64,000 bases of DNA from Chloropicon primus (GCA_023205875.1 CP060755.1:372001-436000); one strand, 5' to 3'. Positions 49,819 to 60,867 are shown, counted from the stretch's first letter. Notes: generated from the letters alone by a model not told the origin. Program-made: numbers and translations.

Positions 49819-51234
49819 ATGTGCGAAAGAGGACACAGAGGAGGAGGGGACGAGGGTTCAGAGGAGGAGAACAGGAGGTGCAGCGGCGTCCTGGAAGGGC
49901 GTGAGGCTTCGACGACAACGACGACGACATCCTCGAGCGGGAAGAAGAGGTTGTACTACAAGTTTGGGGACATCAAGGACGGTCAGGTCTGCGCGCCGGT
50001 GATCGTGCGTCGAGTGCTCGAGGAGGAGGGGTGGAGGGAAGCGGGGGAGGACGTGGCGTGGAACCTTTTCTGGAAGTCCGGGCGCTTCACCGTTGGGGAG
50101 TACGACAGGGCCCGGTCCTTCGACCAGCGTCTGAACCACTTTGCCAAGAGCGGCCAGATATGCACCAAGGATTCCCTGGTGAGGATCATGAGGAGGAACA
50201 AGGCGACTCACGGGCGGGTGTACGACTTCGTTCCGGAGACTTACCTCCTGCCGAACGAGTACAACAAGTTCATCAAGTCTTACGGCGAGCAGAGGGACCA
50301 GGACACGCTTTGGATTTGTAAGCCGACGGACCTGAGCAGGGGTCAGAAAATATTCGTGATGAAGGACATCAGGGAGCTCGTGTACGACTGCTCCAGCGTG
50401 ATACAGAGGTACATCCACAACCCCCTGCTCGTGGGCGGCTACAAGTTCGACCTCAGGATCTACGTTCTGGTGAGCTCCATGCACCCCCTCAAGATTCACC
50501 TGTTCCAGGACGGCCTGTGCAGGTTCGGCACGGTGCCTTACTCCAAGGGCAACTACTCCGATATTTGGGCCCACCTCACCAACTTCTCCATCAACAAGAA
50601 TAGTCCGACGTACGATTGGGACAAGGATACGATCGGCGTCGCCAACAAGTGGACCCTGAGGCGGCTGACCGAGTACCTCAGGTCGAGGGGCGTGCCGATG
50701 GAGGCAGTCATGCTCAAGATCAAAGCCCTCGTGATCCTATCCCTCGTTTCCCTTCCGGGAATCGTGCCAAAAACGAGCAGCGGCACCTGCTTCGAGCTCT
50801 TTGGTTTTGACGTCATCCTCAGCTCCGACTTCAAGCCCTGGCTTTTGGAGGTGAACACGAGCCCGGCCCTCGGGATCGATTGCTTTGAGGACGAAGACGT
50901 GAAGGAGCCACTGATCAGGGATCTTCTGTCCGCGGTTCAATTCGGCAAGCTGAGCGACAGGAAGAGGGAGAGGAAGCGCCCTTGGTCGAGGAGGTCGGGC
51001 ACCAGGGTGCTAACGGGCAAGACCAGCGATCAGAACGAGAACGGGGAGGGAACCTTCCAGATGAATCACGCGGGCCAATACGAGCAGATCTTCCCCTTCA
51101 ACCAGAAGACCTTCCTCCTGTCCAACCAGCTCGACTGCGCCAAGGATCCGGTCCCCATTGTCAAGCAGGTCATCGCCGAGATCAAAACCTGGAAGCGAGA
51201 AACCATGAAAGAAATCCGTAACCAGAAAGTGTAA
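49819..51234 (+). CDS. Tubulin tyrosine ligase-like (TTLL) glutamylase
   Basis: ATP-grasp enzyme that adds glutamate chains to tubulin tails. 471 residues, one exon. TTLL motifs: FWKSGRFTVGEYDRAR, DTLWICKPTDLSRGQKIFV, VIQRYIHNPLLVGGYKFDLR, HLTNFSINKNSP, CFELFGFDVILSSDFKPWLLEVNTSPAL. The lysine, arginine and E/N residues that bind ATP and Mg are present. It resembles TTLL2/TTLL9-type polyglutamylases, typical of cilia and basal bodies. Together with SSNA1 it argues for a flagellar apparatus. The stop codon is part of a TGTAA. Confidence 0.9.
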   Translation: MCERGHRGGGDEGSEEENRRCSGVLEGREASTTTTTTSSSGKKRLYYKFGDIKDGQVCAPVIVRRVLEEEGWREAGEDVAWNLFWKSGRFTVGEYDRARSFDQRLNHFAKSGQICTKDSLVRIMRRNKATHGRVYDFVPETYLLPNEYNKFIKSYGEQRDQDTLWICKPTDLSRGQKIFVMKDIRELVYDCSSVIQRYIHNPLLVGGYKFDLRIYVLVSSMHPLKIHLFQDGLCRFGTVPYSKGNYSDIWAHLTNFSINKNSPTYDWDKDTIGVANKWTLRRLTEYLRSRGVPMEAVMLKIKALVILSLVSLPGIVPKTSSGTCFELFGFDVILSSDFKPWLLEVNTSPALGIDCFEDEDVKEPLIRDLLSAVQFGKLSDRKRERKRPWSRRSGTRVLTGKTSDQNENGEGTFQMNHAGQYEQIFPFNQKTFLLSNQLDCAKDPVPIVKQVIAEIKTWKRETMKEIRNQKV

Positions 51235-51631
51235 TCCATTTTTTTTTCCTGGCCAAAGGTGGCCTGGTCACAAGCCCACGCACACAACCCTTTCCTGGTG
51301 GCACCACCATTCAACATTGCGTTGTGGTGATGACGATGGCCCCCTCCCCCTCCCTCTCCCATCACGAGGGAGGTCGAGGAGTTCGTCCTCCGCGGCGGCC
51401 GGGTAACTGTAACTCTTCTCCGTCGCAGACACAAGTCTGTGGTGTGATTGCGCTAACGAGGAGAACGTGTTCTCCTTGGCCTCCTCGGTCTGCCCCCCCA
51501 CCCCCCTCTTTAATTTTCAATTAGCACCCCCCGATGTCATTGTATTGTCGAGGGGGATGGAGGCCAACGAGCGAGCTGAGCCGAGCCAAGTTGCGAGCAG
51601 TGAGGGGTGAGGAAGGAGTGTGGAGGGTGTC
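51235..51631. other. Intergenic region, nothing recognised
   Basis: C-rich tracts and a run of T after the TTLL stop. No gene seen. Confidence 0.4.
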
Positions 51632-52427
51632 ATGGCGCCGGAACGGGTGTCGAAGAAGTTCAGGAAGCTCTATGGGCGGTGCAGTCGGGAGATTGCGCGT
51701 TACGCGGAAGAAGATGCCCTCGCATCCGCCAGACTGAGAAAGGTGGTCACCATCTGGGAGAGGTGGTCGCTGCTGGAGCAGGAAGACTTGTACTGCGCGG
51801 CGCTCGCGAAGGCTGGGGTGAAGGACAAGGTCGTGGGAAAGCAGGCCCTCGTGCTGCAAACGAGCGTCGACGAGCTCGAAGGCGCAATGTAAGTTGCAAT
51901 CTGCTGTGTTTGCCGGACTGGTTTTGGCATCCTCTCACCCAGGAATTGACAACGAGCTTTCCCTTGGCGAACCTCTTCGCCTTCTCTGTTGCTGCATGAG
52001 ACAGGTCTGAGCTCGAGGATGCTGTGGAAGCCCTGAGGCAGATGGCCAAGGAGGGGCGAAATTTTGTGGCGAGCGAGTACAGGCAGGCGGGAGGGGCGGG
52101 TGCTCCGGAAGGCGGAAGGGGGGAGGACAGGACACTCACGATAGCAGCGACGGACTATGTGGATGGCCTCGACGCAATATTGTAAGCCCTTCGGTCTCGC
52201 ACCATTTCATTTTGTTTCGTGTGTTTCCACTTGCTGACTGCCCTCCGTTGTTGCCTTCGTGAAGCAAAATGCATGAGAAAAGCTTCAAGCTCAAGCAGGC
52301 GGTGTACGGGGAGATCAAGGCAAGCAAGGACGTTGCTGAGAGGGAGGATCTTCTGTCGTATTTCGTCTCGCCGCCTTGTTTCGACCACAAAATGGTCGAA
52401 AGCGCTTTGGCCCGAGCCAAGACTTGA
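51632..52427 (+). CDS. AIRIM/C1orf109-like protein (tentative)
   Basis: Exons 51632-51888, 52005-52181 and 52265-52427 (donors GTAAGT and GTAAGC; acceptors GAGACAG and CGTGAAG) join in phase to 198 residues. The chain is helical: WERWSLLEQEDLYCAALAK, QALVLQTSVDELEGAM, and YVDGLDAILKMHEKSFKLKQAVYGEI. The last segment lines up with EWLQDIERHYRKSYLKRKYLL of human C1orf109 (AIRIM), a subunit of the 55LCC AAA-ATPase complex in ribosome maturation. Length (203 in human) and segment order fit. The assignment is by memory of the family and only moderate. Its stop is 38 bp from the next gene's stop. Confidence 0.55.
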
Positions 52428-52465
52428 GGGGTGTTACGTGTGAGCAACATCATAAACACGTGTTT

Positions 52466-55209
52466 CTAATTTACTTCTATACTGTTCTTCAGCTCCTGAG
52501 CCACTTCGATCTCGTTCTGCAGCGCCGCAGCCTCATCATAGTTTTCCTCGCTGGACGCGGCTTCCATTGCTTGGTTGAGCATGTCTATCGTGATCGAGAT
52601 GTGCTTATTTTGCAGGACTCTTCCCTCCTGCTCCGCAGCAGAGAGTTCCCCTTCAAGCTTCTCCACAACCTCCTCCATCTCCTCGGCCTTCTTCCTTGCG
52701 TCCTCCACGCTGCCCTGCAGGTCCGAGAGAGAAGACTCCGCCTGGATCTTCTCGTCGGTCAGGGCCTTCGCCTCGGACGAGAACTTTGCTGCGTCCTTGA
52801 AGTTCTTCTTGGCCACCGCATTCTTTTTCTCCTCTTCGAGCTTTGGTAGCATCTCCTCCGCGTTTTTGATCACAGATTCGGCCTCTCCGATCGCCAAGAC
52901 CATTTGTTCAAGCTCAGCCTTGGAGCGCGACAGCCCCTCCTTCTTCTGATCCACCTCGGACTTCAAGGCATCAATCTTCTCATTCGCAGCCTTTTCCTCC
53001 AGCCGGAGCTCTGCGAGCGTCTGCCGAAGGGCATCAGTCTTCTTCGCGTTCTCAATGTCATCCTTCATCTGGGATTCAGTTGCCTTCGAGGACTCACAGG
53101 CCGCCTGAGAGTCTTCAATCAGCTGCTGTTTCCGTGAGGATTCCTTGGTAATCTTCTCCTTGATCACGTCTTGCCCCGCCTTGAGCTGGTCTTGGAGGGC
53201 CTGGAACTTCTCTCCCTCCTCTTCGATGTCCTTTCTCTCCGAGTTGAGCTTATCTTGCTGCTTTGCGAACTTTGCTTCCACTTTTTGGATCTTCCCATCA
53301 ATCTCGTCAATCTCCCCTTGAACCTCGGCCATTTCCTCCTCCTTCTTCCTCAGCGTTTCCCTTATTGCCTCCAATTCCTCCTCGAGCTTGGATTTCTCCT
53401 CCAGGTGCTTCTCCTTCTGCTCCACGAATTCGGTCGTCTTTTCCTTGATCTTGTGCTGGACTTCGCCTTCTCTTTCTTCGAGGACGCGTCTAAGGGCGTT
53501 CAGCCTGGACATGTCATCCTCGAGGATCTCAGCCATGTTTGCCTCGTGCTCCGCGTTCTCCTTTTCCAGCTCAGCGATGCTCTCGTCGATGCTCCCGGCT
53601 CTTGACTCCAAAGCCTCCCCCAATTTCTTCAAGGCACCCGCGTACTTCAACTTCACCTCACTCTTTGATTCCAGGATAGAAGCAAGCGTTGCCGAAATGT
53701 CTTCGCACTCCTCCTGAGCCTTGTACCACTCGTTGATCGCCTTGGTGTAACTTTCCTTTGCTTCATCGATGGACGAATTCAGCTCGTCTGCTTTTTCGAA
53801 CTCCTCGAGCTCCACGGCTTTCATTTGCTCCTCTTCGAGAACCTCGCTCTTCTTCTTGGCTTGCGCAATATCGTTCGCAGCACCAATTCTCTTGTCTCTC
53901 GCTGACTTCTCCTGCTGCAGTATTTGACTATTTTGCAGCTCCAGCTTTATGAAGTTCGCGCTGAGGACTTTCTCCAACTTGGCCGCTGACTCCGCATACG
54001 TCTCATCGTCCCCAAAAGCAATGTCCCCAAAATCAAGAGAGAAAGCTGCTGCACCATCCTGCTCCCCAATTCTCTCAGCAGCGTCAGGAACTGAGGCAAT
54101 TGGCTCGGCGGGGGCCTCGTCTTCCGCAGCCAGGTCATCAAGAGACAGCAAGGGTGCGCCGCCCTTGCTCCCTTCCTCCTCCACCGATTCCTCCTCGTCC
54201 TGAGGTGAATCGGCGTCGCCGTCCTGCTCTTCGCCGCCTTCTTCCTCGTCGCCACTGGGCCCCGCACCAAGGGTGGGCGAGACGCTCTCTGCAGGCTGAG
54301 TCGCTCCAGCGTCTTCGGTCATCAAGACGGGTTCCCCTAAAATTTCGTCCGCGCCGTCCTCTTCCGCGGCGGCGACAACGTCCACGGGGTCAGCCTGGAC
54401 TGCAGGACTCTCCATGACGAATTCGTCCGACAAAGGAAGCCTCTGGGAGGATTCAGTGGAGTTGTCTGAGACTGCTGGAGCTGGGGAGGCCACCAGATTG
54501 GTTTGGCTCTTTTCCTTCCTGGCATACCCAACTCTCAAGTTTTTCTTCCTTCTCCTTCCTCCGCCCCCAGGCTGCTCATTGGACTCGGAGGCCCCGGGTG
54601 CGGGAGACAGCTGTGCCAGACTCTCCATAGGGGAAGGGACAGGGGCAGGGACAGGAACAGGGGCGCCGGCAGGGGAGGGAGCCAGAACTGAATCTGCTGG
54701 TGGCTCGGCAGACATGGTCAGACCTGCAAAGAGTCCGCCTCCACCTGCGTCGCTCCCGACCTGCATGCCATCGAAGAGGCCTCCCTCTCCGCCCCCTCCC
54801 AGGTCCAGCGCAGGGGATGAGGCTTCTCCTGCGCCCTTGTTGCCCGCCTCCCCGCCTCCCCCCATGAGGGAGTTCATGACGGTCTCAATTTCCTCATTCA
54901 CGACGGCTTCGAACACAGAAAGCAAAGGAAGCAAACGAAGGTCAGACGCAGGGTGGCGAAAGTTTCGCGCCGAATTCACTTACCGAGCTGCGAACTCCAC
55001 AAGCTCTGCTCGTCCTTCCCCTTGAGCCTGTTCACGAGGGTTTCCAGCTCCTTGGCCAACCTGCGGGCCTCGTTCACTTGTGGAAAGCTCGACTCCGTCC
55101 TCGCTGCCTGAAGGCTCTCTTCAATCTTACGAAGGATGTCATGGGCATCCTTCGACGGAGTGCTGGCACTCTCCTTGGACTGAGACTTGCGACTGAGGCG
55201 GCCAAACAT
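52466..55209 (-). CDS. Coiled-coil protein with UVR-like motifs
   Basis: Exons 55209-54984 and 54906-52466 (intron 77 bp, donor GTAAGT, acceptor GTGTTCGAAG) share an alanine codon and give 888 residues. The N-terminal 75 residues form a helical bundle-like unit (AHDILRKIEESLQAARTE). Residues about 85-370 are G/P/A/E-rich and disordered. From about 400 to the end it is continuous coiled coil. Three short pieces resemble the UvrB/C (UVR) motif: ELEEFEKADELNSSIDEAKE, KKNFKDAAKFSSEAKAL and EENYDEAAALQNEIEVAQEL. No motor or enzyme domain. Similar UVR-motif coiled coils occur in plants and flagellated protists with little known function. Confidence 0.7.
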
Positions 55210-55420
55210 CACTGCTCTATGCTCTCGCTCTCGGTCTCCTCCCTCGAGTCAAAAAACAAAAACTCCCTCGTTTTCTTCGACCCAACCTGTCATGCATGCT
55301 GCACTTTTTTCGGTGGGTCTGTGGGTCAGGCTCTGAGGATGAGGAGAGGATGGGATGGATGCGATGGTACAACGAATACAATACAAGCAAGTGGGAACAA
55401 AAATAAGAAAAACAAGGCCG

Positions 55421-57958
55421 TCAGCCCTTCCAGGACTGAGACCAGATCTGCTGCACGAGCTCCTCGGGGGTTACCAAGCCGTTTTTGTCGAGGTCAGCGT
55501 TCACGAACAAGTCGACGAGCTCCTCGGCGGTGGTGTGGAAGCCGATGAGTTTCATCGTCTCCTTGTGGGAGTGACTGTGCTCCTCCACCTCCTCGATCCG
55601 CACTGGTCCCCCCGAACCTTGGCTGGCAATCGTGTGAACCTGCCTGGCCAGATCCATGGACAAGCCGTAATGAATCATCTCCTTCCGAGCGAGCTCCGAC
55701 GTTTTCCTTGCCCTGTTCCTCTCCTCCGCGCTGAAAATGGAGGCCACAATGCCACCCGTCTCTGGAGGGGGGAGCACCTCTGCCTGTGGAGGCGAGACCG
55801 AACCGGCTCTGTAGGGTTCCTGGACCTTGTCTCCCTCTTCCTCCTCCTCTTCTGGTGCTGCTGCGCTTGGCTGGGTTCGAGGCGCCGCAGACTGCGGATC
55901 GGGGAGCGTTATCTTGAAATGGCCAGCCAAATCGCTTGCGACTTCGCCGTGCCCATTTTGTTGGAGCGACTGGAGCCAGTCCTGTATCTTTTCCTCTTCC
56001 TCTTCCTCTTTCTTCTTCGCGTCTTTTTCCTCGGCTTGCTCCTCGTCTGGCTCGGCGAAAAGAGGCTTGGGACCCTCGTCAGCGACCGGGGCGCTGGCCA
56101 AATCGTCTGGCAAGATGCTGGTTTCGGCAGCACCAGAATCGCCCGGCTGCTCCGAAACGTCTTTCTCGGGTGCTTCAACTTCCTCCACAGCTTTGGAATA
56201 CTGCTCGAAAACTTCCTCGGGGGTTGCTTCGAGACCCCCTTTGGCTTCCACGTCCGCTTCCGCGTTCATCTTCTCGATGATGTTGTCCACTATTTTCCCA
56301 GCGTAGGTATCTGTGTCGATCATGGGCAAATCCGTGGAACCGTTGTCGTCCCCTTCGGACGGATCCTCAACGCCAATGGTATCTTCGCCAGAGGTATCTT
56401 CGCCGTCGACTTGAGGGTCTTGCTCGCCTCCGACGCCAGGTTCGCCCGATTCTTCGTCTGCAGGCACGCTGTCTGTGTCCTGTGAAGCACCGCCTTCTGC
56501 TGTGTTCTCCTCTGCCTGAGGTGGCGCAGGGACCTCGGGGCCGTCTTCGTCTTGTGCCGCGTTCTCTTCTTCCTGGGGCGGCGCGGGAGGCTCGGCTGCA
56601 GGCACGCCACTGCCAGGTTCAGGGTCAGGTTCAGGGTCACTGGGGGTTTCGGCGACCGATTCGCCCGAATCACCTGCTGGCTCTGGCTCTGGGGCAGGCG
56701 TGTCTACAGGTAGGGGCAGCTTCCCTTGGGCGTCTTCCGTGCCGCTCTCCTCCTTGTTGGTCGCATCGGAAGTCGCCTCGTTCCCGCTGGGGTTGGGGTC
56801 GTCCTGCTGTGCTTCTTGGTCCCCAGAACCTTCTTGCGATCCTCCTTGTGCAGCCTGTTGGCTTTCCCCACCTTCGCTTACGGGGGAGAGATCCTCCCCT
56901 TCCCCTGCAAGAGGGGGCACGGCATCCACGGGAGATTCCTTTGCCTCGCTGGGGCTTGGCTCGCTGCGATCGCTCTCTGGCGCCGCGGGGGGCGCCTCCG
57001 CCTCGTCGTCGCTTGGATCCGTCCCCCCGGACTCTCCTTCCTCCTCCTCTTTCTCGGAAGGTTCATCGACCACCCGGTTTCCAAGCCTCGAGGTGCGGGA
57101 GGATTCCACCTCCTCCCTCCTCTCTCGCGCTTCCTCTTTGGCATCCTGGATGACGTTCTTGGCGATCTCGAAAGCCAGCGTCGAGGTTCTCGGGGTCGGC
57201 GCTACCTCCACCCGCGATCCCGTCGGCCTCGGAGAGACCGAAGGTGTGCTGCTTCCCGAGGTCGGGGCCTTCTGCACCGGATCCGCGGCCGGGGTCCCCG
57301 GGGCGAGTCGTTGCGGCCCCGTCGCAACGACGACGGCGACGGTCGGGGTGGAGATGACCACCGACGCGGCGTCCTCCTCCCCGGACGACGCTGTGGGAGA
57401 GAGCACCGAGGGAATCACCGGGGGTGGAGAGGAATTCACGTCAGGCTCGTACTTCCTCTTCTCCTCCTCTTCCTTCTCCTCGTCCCTTGCGTCCTTCTCC
57501 CTCTCCTTGTCGTCCTTTTGTGGTGGCGATTCCACAGCCTCCTCCTCCTCGTCGGCTCGCGCGATCTCCTCCTTTTCCTCCTTTTCCTCCTCCTTTTCCT
57601 CCTCCTTTTCCTCCTCCTTTTCCGCTTCCTCCTCGGGGTCCACGGACCAAACTCTGAGCTTCCTGGGTTCTCCGGCCGCTCTCGGAGGCCCTCCCTCTCG
57701 CTTGTACTCGATGACAGGTCGATGCTCCAGCGCGCAGTCGTACAAGCCCTCCCCCTCCACGTCACAATTGTCCAGCACCGCCATCGTCCACGCACTCAGG
57801 TAGTGCAGGAGAACCTCCTCTCCCCCTTCCCGCCGCTCGCCGAGCAGCGTCCTCGTCGCACGCGTGCCCCGGCACCCCAGTCCCAGCAGAGCGACCCATA
57901 ACGCGACCCACACTGCGACAGTCACCCACCCCCTCCTCCTCCCCTCCGTCACCCTCAT
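55421..57958 (-). CDS. Secretory, very acidic protein with C-terminal EF-hand
   Basis: 845 residues if started at the ATG 57958, which places a strong signal peptide at once (WVTVAVWVALWVALLGLG); the frame is open 60 codons further upstream, but that part is Arg-rich. After a small cysteine pair (DNCDVEGEGLYDC) almost the whole chain is disordered and rich in E, D, P and S. Near the C-terminus a helical segment (ARKTSELARKEMIHYGLSM) precedes a single canonical EF-hand loop, DLDKNGLVTPEE. An ER-lumen, vacuole or cell-surface calcium-buffering protein is a reasonable guess. The family is not recognised. Confidence 0.7.
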   Translation of the reverse strand: MRVTEGRRRGWVTVAVWVALWVALLGLGCRGTRATRTLLGERREGGEEVLLHYLSAWTMAVLDNCDVEGEGLYDCALEHRPVIEYKREGGPPRAAGEPRKLRVWSVDPEEEAEKEEEKEEEKEEEKEEKEEIARADEEEEAVESPPQKDDKEREKDARDEEKEEEEKRKYEPDVNSSPPPVIPSVLSPTASSGEEDAASVVISTPTVAVVVATGPQRLAPGTPAADPVQKAPTSGSSTPSVSPRPTGSRVEVAPTPRTSTLAFEIAKNVIQDAKEEARERREEVESSRTSRLGNRVVDEPSEKEEEEGESGGTDPSDDEAEAPPAAPESDRSEPSPSEAKESPVDAVPPLAGEGEDLSPVSEGGESQQAAQGGSQEGSGDQEAQQDDPNPSGNEATSDATNKEESGTEDAQGKLPLPVDTPAPEPEPAGDSGESVAETPSDPEPDPEPGSGVPAAEPPAPPQEEENAAQDEDGPEVPAPPQAEENTAEGGASQDTDSVPADEESGEPGVGGEQDPQVDGEDTSGEDTIGVEDPSEGDDNGSTDLPMIDTDTYAGKIVDNIIEKMNAEADVEAKGGLEATPEEVFEQYSKAVEEVEAPEKDVSEQPGDSGAAETSILPDDLASAPVADEGPKPLFAEPDEEQAEEKDAKKKEEEEEEKIQDWLQSLQQNGHGEVASDLAGHFKITLPDPQSAAPRTQPSAAAPEEEEEEGDKVQEPYRAGSVSPPQAEVLPPPETGGIVASIFSAEERNRARKTSELARKEMIHYGLSMDLARQVHTIASQGSGGPVRIEEVEEHSHSHKETMKLIGFHTTAEELVDLFVNADLDKNGLVTPEELVQQIWSQSWKG

Positions 57959-58317
57959 CACGAAACCGACAACACCCTCCTTGCTTTCCCCCCTCCACTC
58001 CCTGAGGCAAACACCAACGACGACCGTGAAACCCGCACGCCGGTCGGGACGGGCGAGTCCGACGAGGCGACGACAAAGACTCTCCCTCCCCCTCTCCCTC
58101 TCCCTCTTCCTCTCCCTCTCTCTCGTCGCACAGGACACGACGATCCGATCGGACGATCGACCGCACCACCACGCTCGCTTGCAAAACGACCGGACCTTGA
58201 GGCCATTGGCGATTCTTCCCGCCTTTGAATTTGAGGTTCAGTTTTTCGAATGTAACGCACGCTTGAGCGTTACATTAGAGGAAGAGAGCGGGGCGGAGAG
58301 CGGAGAAGGGAGATTGG
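57959..58317. promoter_or_regulatory. Divergent region, EF-hand gene / metacaspase
   Basis: CCCTCTCT-type tract at about 58080-58130. The inverted pair TAACGCACGC / GCGTTACATT near 58250-58275 lies 45 bp before the metacaspase start. No gene seen. Confidence 0.45.
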
Positions 58318-59451
58318 ATGAGGGACGAGGAGCTTTTGAGGACGGCCGAGGACCCGAACTTGGTGGTGTCGCTGTCGGACGAGGACTTGAGGAGGTTGGC
58401 GGTGCTCCGGGGTATGCGGTGCTCGAACCCGAGTGGCGTGCCGAGGCGGGAGCTCGTGGGGTTCGTCCTCGGGGGGTCTGGGTCTGGGTCTGCGGGGGGG
58501 GCTCGGCCCGAGCGGCCCCTCGGGCGTCCGGCCGGAGGGAGGAGGAAGGCCCTCCTGATCGGGATCAACTACAGGGGCACGCGGTCCGAGCTGGGGGGGT
58601 GCATCACCGACACGAGGTACATGAACTACTGCTTGTGCTCCAGGTTTCGCTTCGAGGCGGACCAGATCCTGATGCTGAACGAGGACCAGCGGAACCCGTA
58701 TCAGGTGCCGACGCACGACAACATCCTGAGGGCGATCGAGTGGCTCGTCTCCGGGTCGTCTCCGGGCGACTCCCTCGTCTTCATGTACTCCGGGCACGGC
58801 GATCAGGTCAGGGACAACACGGGCGAGGAGCTCGATGGGATGTGCGAGACGATCCTCCCCCTGGACCACCAGAGGGCGGGCCCCATTGTGGACAAGGAGC
58901 TTTACGTGCGGATGGTCGCCCCGCTAGGTCCGGGCGTGAGGCTCTTCGCCCTGTGCGATTCTTGCCACTCCGGAACAATTCTGGATCTTCCCTATGCCTT
59001 CGTGCCGGAGCTGAACCCCCGGGGGGGTTGGGGCCAGAGCCCGTGGCGGCCGGCCGCCAGGGTCTTCAAGGGCACCTCCGGCGGCGATGCCGTCTGCATC
59101 AGCGGCTGTCGGGACGACCAGACTTCGGCGGACACGAGGCAGCTCAGCGGCGGGCAGGCGACGACCGGGGCCATGCTCTACAGCTTCATCCAGTGCGTGG
59201 AGCACGGCAGGGCGCGGACCTACGGGGAGCTCATCACCTCGATGCGGCAGACGATCGACCACGCCTTGAAGCACGGGGTGAGCTGGGGAGCTCTCGCGAA
59301 CGCGGGGATCCAGAGCATGATCTTCGGTCCCCGCATAGGCATGGTGATGGCGGCGCCCTCCCTGGCGTCGGCCTTCACTGGGGGGAGCGTCCAGGTGCCT
59401 CAGCTCTCGTCCGCCAAGGAGTTCGACTTGAGGGCGCCTTTCGGCCTCTGA
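58318..59451 (+). CDS. Metacaspase
   Basis: Cysteine protease of clan CD that cleaves after Arg/Lys. 377 residues, one exon. The catalytic histidine is in FMYSGHGDQ and the cysteine in LCDSCHSGT. The p20 part starts at RRKALLIGINYRG (about residue 75) and runs directly into a p10 part without the long linker of plant type II, so it is type I-like. The N-terminal prodomain of about 70 residues has no LSD1 zinc finger but a short helical DEDLRRLAVLRGM. Convergent with DLST, 74 bp between stops. Confidence 0.93.
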   Translation: MRDEELLRTAEDPNLVVSLSDEDLRRLAVLRGMRCSNPSGVPRRELVGFVLGGSGSGSAGGARPERPLGRPAGGRRKALLIGINYRGTRSELGGCITDTRYMNYCLCSRFRFEADQILMLNEDQRNPYQVPTHDNILRAIEWLVSGSSPGDSLVFMYSGHGDQVRDNTGEELDGMCETILPLDHQRAGPIVDKELYVRMVAPLGPGVRLFALCDSCHSGTILDLPYAFVPELNPRGGWGQSPWRPAARVFKGTSGGDAVCISGCRDDQTSADTRQLSGGQATTGAMLYSFIQCVEHGRARTYGELITSMRQTIDHALKHGVSWGALANAGIQSMIFGPRIGMVMAAPSLASAFTGGSVQVPQLSSAKEFDLRAPFGL

Positions 59452-59525
59452 GACAAGCAACTTGTGTTTTGCTTGGATTGTAGGATGTATAAAAATCTGT
59501 TAAAGTATTAGTTAGCGCTCCTTCT

Positions 59526-60719
59526 TCAAATGTCCAGAACAACCCGAGCTGGGTCCTCGACAACCTCCTTGATTCTCTTCAGAAAGGTGACGGCCTCTCT
59601 TCCGTCAATGAGCCTGTGATCGTAAGTCAGGGCGACGTACATCATTGGCCTCGCCTTGATCTCGCCGTCGACCACCATGGGCCTCATGTTCGTGGCATGC
59701 ATTCCCAAGACCGCGGACTGGGGGGGGTTGATAATCGGCGTGCTCAACAAACTTCCGAAGACCCCTCCGTTCGTGATGGTGAAGGTCCCCCCGGCCATCT
59801 CGTCGATGCTCATGGTTCCGTCCCTGGCCTTCTGTCCCAGCATGGAGATGGTCTTCTCGATGCCAGCGAACGACATCTTGTCCGCGTCTCTCAGCACGGG
59901 CACGACAAGTCCTTTCGGGGAGGCCACAGCGATGGAGATGTCCACGTAGTCCTTATAAACGATGTCATCCCCGTCGATCACGGCGTTCACCGCTGGAACC
60001 TTCTGCAGAGCATCGGCAGCGGCCTTGACGAAGGCGGACATGAACCCGAGCTTCACTCCGTGCTCCTCGATGAACTCGTCCTTGTACTTCTTCCTCAATG
60101 CCATCAGGTTGGTCATATCAATCTCGTTGAAGGTGGTGAGCATGGCGTAGGTGTTCTGGGCCCCCTTCAGCCTCTCGGAGATCCTCTTCCTCATTCTGGT
60201 GAGCTTGACCCTCCTCTCCCTCGGACCCGTGACGGGCGCGGCGGTCTGGGTGGTCGACTGGGCAGGTGGGGTTGGTGGTGCCGGAGCTGACTTTGCCTTT
60301 GGTGGCGGAGGCGGCGGGGGCGCGCTCGAAGCCGCCTCCACCTTGACCTCCTCTGCCTTCGGGGCCTCAGCCACGGGCTCCTCCGGCTCCGCGGCCGGGG
60401 CGGCGGACTCCGCGCCCGCCGCTCCGAGGTTGACCTTGGCCACTGCCTGCCCAACGACGACGGTGTCCTCCTCGGCGACGAGAATCTCCTCGATGACTCC
60501 AGCGCCCGGAGAGCGAATATCTATGGTCACCTTGTCTGTCTCGACCTGAACGACGACCTCGTCCTCGGCCACCGAATCGCCGGCCGCCTTCTCTATGGTC
60601 GCGATGCTGCCCTCGGTAATCGAGTCACCCATGGGAGGAACTTCGATGGTGGTCACGCTCGAGAACGCAGCGCTCGTCGACCGCAGCATGCCGTGCCTCG
60701 CGACCCAGGAGCTCGCCAT
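59526..60719 (-). CDS. DLST: Dihydrolipoamide succinyltransferase (E2 of 2-oxoglutarate dehydrogenase)
   Basis: Transfers succinyl to CoA in the TCA cycle, in the mitochondrial matrix. 397 residues from the MASSW methionine; the start is uncertain since the frame stays open upstream through a CT repeat. One lipoyl domain ([13 protein letters not shown]-like start; lipoyl lysine in [10 protein letters not shown]), an A/P/E-rich hinge and the catalytic domain. No peripheral-subunit-binding domain is seen, as is usual for eukaryotic DLST. Active-site motif [11 protein letters not shown] (H-x3-D-G). The C-terminus [10 protein letters not shown] is typical of DLST. Confidence 0.93.
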   Translation of the reverse strand: MASSWVARHGMLRSTSAAFSSVTTIEVPPMGDSITEGSIATIEKAAGDSVAEDEVVVQVETDKVTIDIRSPGAGVIEEILVAEEDTVVVGQAVAKVNLGAAGAESAAPAAEPEEPVAEAPKAEEVKVEAASSAPPPPPPPKAKSAPAPPTPPAQSTTQTAAPVTGPRERRVKLTRMRKRISERLKGAQNTYAMLTTFNEIDMTNLMALRKKYKDEFIEEHGVKLGFMSAFVKAAADALQKVPAVNAVIDGDDIVYKDYVDISIAVASPKGLVVPVLRDADKMSFAGIEKTISMLGQKARDGTMSIDEMAGGTFTITNGGVFGSLLSTPIINPPQSAVLGMHATNMRPMVVDGEIKARPMMYVALTYDHRLIDGREAVTFLKRIKEVVEDPARVVLDI

Positions 60720-60867
60720 CGCGCCTTGCGTTCCGAAGACCGCCTTCGCGGCACTCCTTCCCGCCTCCACATTCTTCGTCAACAGCCAACTTCCGAACAG
60801 CCTCACGCCTCCCTTTGCGCCCTCGGCCTCAAGCTGTTGTTCGTTCGTTCGTTCGGACACACACACG

